From DATKDU01 sp035512595 (GTDB lineage Bacteria > Planctomycetota > Planctomycetia > Pirellulales > Pirellulaceae), in NCBI GenBank assembly GCA_035512595.1, contig DATKDU010000448.1, positions 1 through 9,427 of the forward strand: a stretch of 9,427 nucleotides of DNA. The letters run 5' to 3'. The position numbers were made by a program, and so were the translations under genes. Below, piece after piece: positions 5,874-9,427 of the stretch; the first letter of the stretch is position 1, and the number at the start of each line of letters is the position of its first letter. The notes under the pieces were generated by a model. It ran no database searches, was not told the DNA's origin, and worked only from the letters and a program-made list of their open reading frames with translations.

Positions 5874-7784
5874 CTACGCCACCGGCTCTTTCAAAATCGC
5901 CCCGCACTTTCTGAGCTGCTCGGCCTGATCGGCGTCGTACAGCGCCCCGCGGAGATCGACCAGATAGAAATCGACTCCCTCGATGTTCGCTCCGCGGAGG
6001 TCCGCGCCGCACAGGTTCGCCTTGCGAATCTCCTCGGGATGCTTGTGCGTCGAGAGATCGTTGTAATCGTCGGTGTAAAAGCCCGTCCGCGATCCGTGCC
6101 CCGGATAGGGACTGCCGACGAGCCCGCTCCGCGAGCCCCCCATGCTGAACACGGCCCCGCGCAGGTCGGCATTCCGCAGATCGGCCCCTTCCCAATCGAC
6201 GTCCGCCAGGCCGCAGCCGCGCAAGATCGCGCCGCGAAAGTGTGCCCTCGGCATTGATGCTCCGGTGAAGGTGGCATTCGCCAAGTTGGCCTCGTTGAAT
6301 CGGGCGCCGGGAAGTTCGAGCCGATCGAGCACGCATCCGAAAAGCGTGGCTCCAGTGAAGATGGCGTCGCGAAACTCCGCATCGGCAAAATTCCGCCCGC
6401 TAAGATTGACCCCCGTCAAATAGGCGCCGGTAAAATCGGCGCCATCGATCACGGCTCCCAGCAAATCCGCTTCGGCCAACTGGGCGCAGCGAAAGCGGGC
6501 ATCTGTAAGATTGGCGTTCTGGAAGGTTGCATCACAAAGGTAGGCGTCGTCAAAGCGCGACCCGCTGCAATCGGCGCTGGTAAAGTTCGCTGCGAGAGCC
6601 TTCGCTCGCGAAAGGTTAGCGCCGGCGAAATTTGCTGAAACAAACTTCGCCTCGCGAAGCGACGACTGCCGCAAATCGGCCTGAGCGAATTCCGCACTAT
6701 CCGCATTTGCTCCCTCCAGATTCGCCTGAAACAAATTTGCACCCGAAAAATCTGCCCCACGCAGGTCCATGTGGTCCAGCAAAACGCCAGGCCACTGCAC
6801 CCCTTCCAGAATTGCGGCGACCAACGACCAACCGCCGACGCTCGGTCGCGAGCCAACAGCAGGGGGCGGTAGAACGCCCGCCAGATGCAGGACGCTCACT
6901 GCCGCGGCATGGCATCCCACCATGCCGGAATGCGCGATGCGATAGACGTGGCTCGTCGCCTGCTCATCACCGCGCACCAGCGCGGCCAGGTTGTATAGAT
7001 AGCTGCGCGGCAGTACCGCAATGTTCTCCAGGCAGCGGGCGTCTTCCTTGGGCAGGGCCAGCTTGAGGATTCTGGCGGCATACGCGGCCGCAATCCAGCT
7101 CAGGACCTGCGGCTGATTGAGCAGTCGCCACGAAGGCCGATCCAACTCGGGGACGACTTTGAGCGCCTCACGCCAGGGAATCATCTGCGCGATACGCATT
7201 TCGTCCAGTGCCGTCGGCGAGAGCGCCAATTGCTGCTCGCGAGTGAACCGCTTTGACAGCCGGCAGATCATCGCATCCAGCGGCGAGGAGACCGATTCGT
7301 CACCCGCCATCTCCTCCAGCACGACGCGCCAAATCTCGGCCGAATAACTGGCGGCTTGATTCCCGTCATCGGCCAGCAGCCGGCCCATGACCGACTTGCA
7401 CTGCGCCGGATGGCAGGCCAGGAGATACTCGATCCATTCGTCCCGGCCCCAGGGGACAAGCTCCAAATCGATGTCGGCATTCCGTTCGACGAAAGGAGTC
7501 GTCGTGACAACCAACGTGTGCTCCGCCAGTATCATCGGAGTGAGTGCATGCGCAGGGTCGCTCTCGACAGGATCGAGCAGCATCACGGCGTCGGAGGGGG
7601 CCAGGACAGCCGCCAGGTGCTTGACGGCAGTCGTCTTTCCATTCCCCGGCGGTCCGATGAGGCGCACCAGGGCGTGGCGTTCCTGCTGAACCAATTCGGC
7701 AATCTCGTCTTCGAGCAAGAACGAAACATCCCCTCCTTTGCGCTTCACGCGCGGTCTTACCGGGGCTCGCTCGGGGGTGATCAT
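5874..7784 (-). CDS. P-loop NTPase fused to a long pentapeptide-repeat domain
   Basis: A 636-residue protein in two parts. Residues about 18-335 hold a P-loop NTPase: Walker A GPPGNGKTT (44-52), a strand AVMLLDP (66-72) that may be a shortened Walker B, a strand ending in a threonine run LVVTTTPF (91-98) resembling a sensor strand, and LELVPWGRDEWIEYLL (107-122), like the segment that follows it in STAND/NACHT NTPases. A helical stretch of about 200 residues follows. Residues 341-546 are 42 uninterrupted pentapeptides with a hydrophobic residue (mostly L or F) at every fifth position and mostly A-D or A-N before it, which predicts a right-handed quadrilateral beta-helix. After a 35-residue insertion (551-585) about seven more repeats follow to about 616. 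No signal peptide or membrane segment is seen. The ATG at 7784 lacks a ribosome site. Function unknown; a STAND-like sensor or defence role is possible but unproven. Confidence 0.87.
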   Translation of the reverse strand: MITPERAPVRPRVKRKGGDVSFLLEDEIAELVQQERHALVRLIGPPGNGKTTAVKHLAAVLAPSDAVMLLDPVESDPAHALTPMILAEHTLVVTTTPFVERNADIDLELVPWGRDEWIEYLLACHPAQCKSVMGRLLADDGNQAASYSAEIWRVVLEEMAGDESVSSPLDAMICRLSKRFTREQQLALSPTALDEMRIAQMIPWREALKVVPELDRPSWRLLNQPQVLSWIAAAYAARILKLALPKEDARCLENIAVLPRSYLYNLAALVRGDEQATSHVYRIAHSGMVGCHAAAVSVLHLAGVLPPPAVGSRPSVGGWSLVAAILEGVQWPGVLLDHMDLRGADFSGANLFQANLEGANADSAEFAQADLRQSSLREAKFVSANFAGANLSRAKALAANFTSADCSGSRFDDAYLCDATFQNANLTDARFRCAQLAEADLLGAVIDGADFTGAYLTGVNLSGRNFADAEFRDAIFTGATLFGCVLDRLELPGARFNEANLANATFTGASMPRAHFRGAILRGCGLADVDWEGADLRNADLRGAVFSMGGSRSGLVGSPYPGHGSRTGFYTDDYNDLSTHKHPEEIRKANLCGADLRGANIEGVDFYLVDLRGALYDADQAEQLRKCGAILKEPVA

Positions 7785-7793
7785 CGATATTCA

Positions 7794-7865
7794 GTAGGTC
7801 CCGCTTGCCGAGCGGGACCTTGGGCCAGCCTGTCGTCCAGGTCCCGCCCGGCAGGCGGGACCTAC
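7794..7865. repeat. REPIN-like inverted pair of hairpin repeats
   Basis: Two 27-nt units in opposite orientation occupy the ends of this 72-bp element. The first (7794-7820) folds as a perfect 9-bp stem, GGTCCCGCT / AGCGGGACC (7797-7805 with 7811-7819), with loop TGCCG. The second (7839-7865) folds as a 10-bp stem, AGGTCCCGCC / GGCGGGACCT, with loop CGGCA. Read in the same direction the units differ at only two positions, and these are partners in the stem: T-A in one and C-G in the other. The spacer is 18 bases. Short inverted pairs of REP hairpins are known as REPINs and are moved by RAYT transposases; no RAYT gene is in the window. Confidence 0.88.
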
Positions 7866-8821
7866 TCCAACCGGTTCTGCTCCTTCGTCAGTTGCCGCTG
7901 GAGATTCTGTCGCCCAAGGTACAATTCGCCCCGTGGTTCCGCACCTTGTAATTCGCCGAAGACCGCGGCAACTTGCTCCTTCCGCTCGGCACTCGGCGGA
8001 TGGGTGCGGAGGAAAGCGGGCATGAAGGCCAATGCCGGGTTGTTATTCTTGGCGGCCAGGTGATCGAACAGGTCCCCCAGCGCCCGCGGATCGTACCCCA
8101 GCTTGTAGGCCCAGGTAATGCCGTCGCGATCGGCCTGAAGCTCCTCTTCCGGCCCGAACGGGGGGCGGAAGAGGCCGGTCATGGTCCGCGTCTTGGAAAC
8201 AAAGTCGTCAAAGGTGAAGCCGCGCTCCCCGGACTTCAGGGACTTTTGTGCCAGCTTGACCTGCTTCGGCTGCCGCACGAGATGTCCGCGGTCGAGGTGC
8301 GACAGCTCGTGCCCCAAGACGCAGACGAGTGCTGCCTCGCTGCCGACGACCTCGAGCATCCCGCGGCTGACGAGGAGGTGGCCGCCGGCAAACGTGTAGG
8401 CATCGGTAACGTCCGTTTCCGCAATGTAGACGTGCAGTTCCTGATACCGCACGTGCTGCCGCATCCGCGGGCGGATCGCGGCCACGAGCCGGGCGACATA
8501 TTCCGCATCCTTGCCTTTGACGGTCAGTGCAATCCGCCGCTGCTTGAAATCGCGCCTGAGCGCCTCAAGCTGCGCGGCGCCGTATTTCTGCTCCTCTTTC
8601 CAGGTGAATTCGACCTTGTCGAGCTCCGCCGGATCGACTTTGCCGCCAAAATTTTCGCCAAGAAACGGCTCGAAGAACTTTTGCGGTTCGGAAAAATCTT
8701 CCAGCCCTTTCGGCACTCCTTGGACACCGGGGATCGGCAGTTTGGGCTGCTGTGCCGCGGCAACAAGCGGCAGGCACAAAATCGCGGCGAATGACCAGCG
8801 TGCGAGTGAGAATCGGGGCAT
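7862..8821 (-). CDS. M48 family zinc metallopeptidase, exported
   Basis: From the ATG at 8821 the protein has 319 residues. It starts with a signal peptide (MPRFSLARWSFAAILCLPLVAAA, likely cut after A23); the cysteine in it lacks a proper lipobox. The M48 zinc site is complete: HELSH at 171-175 (H171, E172, H175), the third ligand E227 in EELQADRDG, and the supporting histidine in THPPSAERKEQV (H274). AYTFAGGHLLVSRGML (141-156) before the zinc motif is also typical of the family. There is no TPR tail like that of BepA, so it is a single-domain periplasmic protease, perhaps in envelope protein quality control. A TTG four codons upstream is a possible alternative start; I prefer the ATG, although neither has a clear ribosome site. 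The stop codon TAG lies inside the adjoining repeat. Confidence 0.9.
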   Translation of the reverse strand: MPRFSLARWSFAAILCLPLVAAAQQPKLPIPGVQGVPKGLEDFSEPQKFFEPFLGENFGGKVDPAELDKVEFTWKEEQKYGAAQLEALRRDFKQRRIALTVKGKDAEYVARLVAAIRPRMRQHVRYQELHVYIAETDVTDAYTFAGGHLLVSRGMLEVVGSEAALVCVLGHELSHLDRGHLVRQPKQVKLAQKSLKSGERGFTFDDFVSKTRTMTGLFRPPFGPEEELQADRDGITWAYKLGYDPRALGDLFDHLAAKNNNPALAFMPAFLRTHPPSAERKEQVAAVFGELQGAEPRGELYLGRQNLQRQLTKEQNRLE

Positions 8822-8855
8822 GTCAACACCCAATGGAGCTCTGGCCCTGGCACTC

Positions 8856-8896
8856 CGATTCTACGCGGCATTGCACCCCAGCGAAACGTAGAATCG
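8856..8896. promoter_or_regulatory. 10-bp perfect inverted repeat in a divergent promoter region
   Basis: CGATTCTACG (8856-8865) and CGTAGAATCG (8887-8896) are exact reverse complements separated by 21 bases. They lie in the 160-bp gap between the start codons of the leftward M48 gene and the rightward cytochrome gene. Each arm holds a TAGAAT hexamer reading outward or inward, which resembles a -10 box, but no good -35 box sits at 17 bases. An operator shared by both genes, or a small hairpin repeat, are both possible. Confidence 0.4.
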
Positions 8897-8981
8897 TCGA
8901 TCGCGGTTGCTGAGGTGTCGCGGCGGGGGTTAGACTGAGGGTTCGTCAATTCCCGCCTTTGGATCGCCCCCGAGCCCCACC

Positions 8982-9427
8982 ATGCGATCCCGACTGTCCA
9001 TCCCGACCGTGATCCTCGCCACAACGCTAGGGGCTGTGTGCGCGCTGGCCGCTGACCCGACGCCCGAGCAAATCGAGTTCTTCGAGAAGAAGGTCCGGCC
9101 GGTCCTGGCGGCGTCGTGCCTCGATTGCCACGGCGAAGACGCCCAGGAAAGCGAGCTGCGCCTCGACTCGCTGGCCGCCCTGGTCGAGGGGGGGACGCGC
9201 GGGCCGGCAATCGTCCCCGGCAATCCGACCGAGAGCCTGCTGATTCGCGCGATAGGCCATGGCGAGAGGCTGCAAATGCCGCCGAAGAAGAAGCTGCCGC
9301 CGGCGCAGATTGCCGACCTGGCCGCGTGGGTGAAACAAGGTGCGCCCTGGCCGAACGCGAAGTTGCCGGAGGTGGTCAAGCCGGCCGCTGGCGCCAGAGG
9401 GCTGATGGAATATACCGACAAGCAGAC
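8982..9427 (+). CDS. Planctomycete-type cytochrome C domain protein, N-terminus (continues past window)
   Basis: The frame is open from ATG 8982 to the window end, 148 residues. A signal peptide (VILATTLGAVCALAA, cut near A24) is followed by a short helix (PTPEQIEFFEKKVRPVLA) and the haem-binding motif CLDCH (46-50). Then come the ELRLDSLAALVEGG (58-71) and AIVPGNPTESLLIRAI (76-91) strands, the candidate axial methionine M99 in LQMPPKKKLPP, and AWVKQGAPWP (115-124). This is the PSCyt1-type domain that in planctomycetes usually precedes DUF1549 and DUF1553 domains in large secreted proteins; those parts would lie beyond the window. No ribosome site is seen before the ATG. It is divergent from the M48 gene. 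Electron transfer or a structural haem role is inferred; the substrate is unknown. Confidence 0.87.
   Translation, partial: MRSRLSIPTVILATTLGAVCALAADPTPEQIEFFEKKVRPVLAASCLDCHGEDAQESELRLDSLAALVEGGTRGPAIVPGNPTESLLIRAIGHGERLQMPPKKKLPPAQIADLAAWVKQGAPWPNAKLPEVVKPAAGARGLMEYTDKQ

Noticed and set aside
7356..8063. 235-residue open frame on the plus strand
   Set aside because: It crosses the REPIN-like element and is antisense to two well-supported genes.

Overview
The window looks like chromosomal DNA from a GC-rich bacterium of the phylum Planctomycetota, perhaps a Pirellulales-like lineage. The best single indication is the gene entering at the right edge. It is a secreted protein with a CxxCH haem motif and the MPPKKKLPPAQIADLAAWV-type ending of the planctomycete-type cytochrome C domain. 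Weak or absent Shine-Dalgarno sites on several genes, and short palindromic repeats between genes, fit the same picture. The taxonomic call is inference.

Layout. 1-1239 (-) is the N-terminal 413 residues of a periplasmic adaptor (HlyD/RND type) whose end lies outside the window. 1240-1540 is intergenic and holds a 68-bp imperfect palindrome built from CGGAT units. 1541-2803 (+) is an RlmI-like 23S rRNA m5C methyltransferase. It converges, with only 12 bp between stop codons, on a minus-strand series. In its own reading direction (right to left) that series runs: M48 zinc metallopeptidase (8821-7862), P-loop NTPase fused to a long pentapeptide-repeat solenoid (7784-5874), YhaM-like OB-HD 3'-5' exoribonuclease (5716-4709), ABC/RecF-type AAA ATPase (4623-3415) and a DUF4276-like TOPRIM-type protein (3418-2816). 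At 8982 a planctomycete-type cytochrome gene starts on the plus strand, divergent from the M48 gene.

The ATPase and the TOPRIM-like gene overlap by four bases (GTGA) and form an obvious two-gene unit. An ABC ATPase paired with a TOPRIM-like effector resembles a split OLD-type or PARIS-like defence module; function here is inferred. The NTPase-pentapeptide protein is the second unusual gene: about 335 residues with a Walker A motif, then 42 consecutive in-register pentapeptides, a 35-residue insertion, and six or so more repeats. The other genes look like housekeeping or envelope functions.

Three intergenic gaps carry palindromic elements. Two (1341-1408 and 5742-5841) look like diverged members of one repeat family with the same internal 9/10-base spacing. 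The third (7794-7865) is a REPIN-like pair of inverted 27-nt hairpin units that differ only by one compensated base pair. It fills almost the whole gap between the M48 and pentapeptide genes and supplies the M48 stop codon. I saw no tRNA, rRNA, CRISPR array, insertion sequence or transposase.
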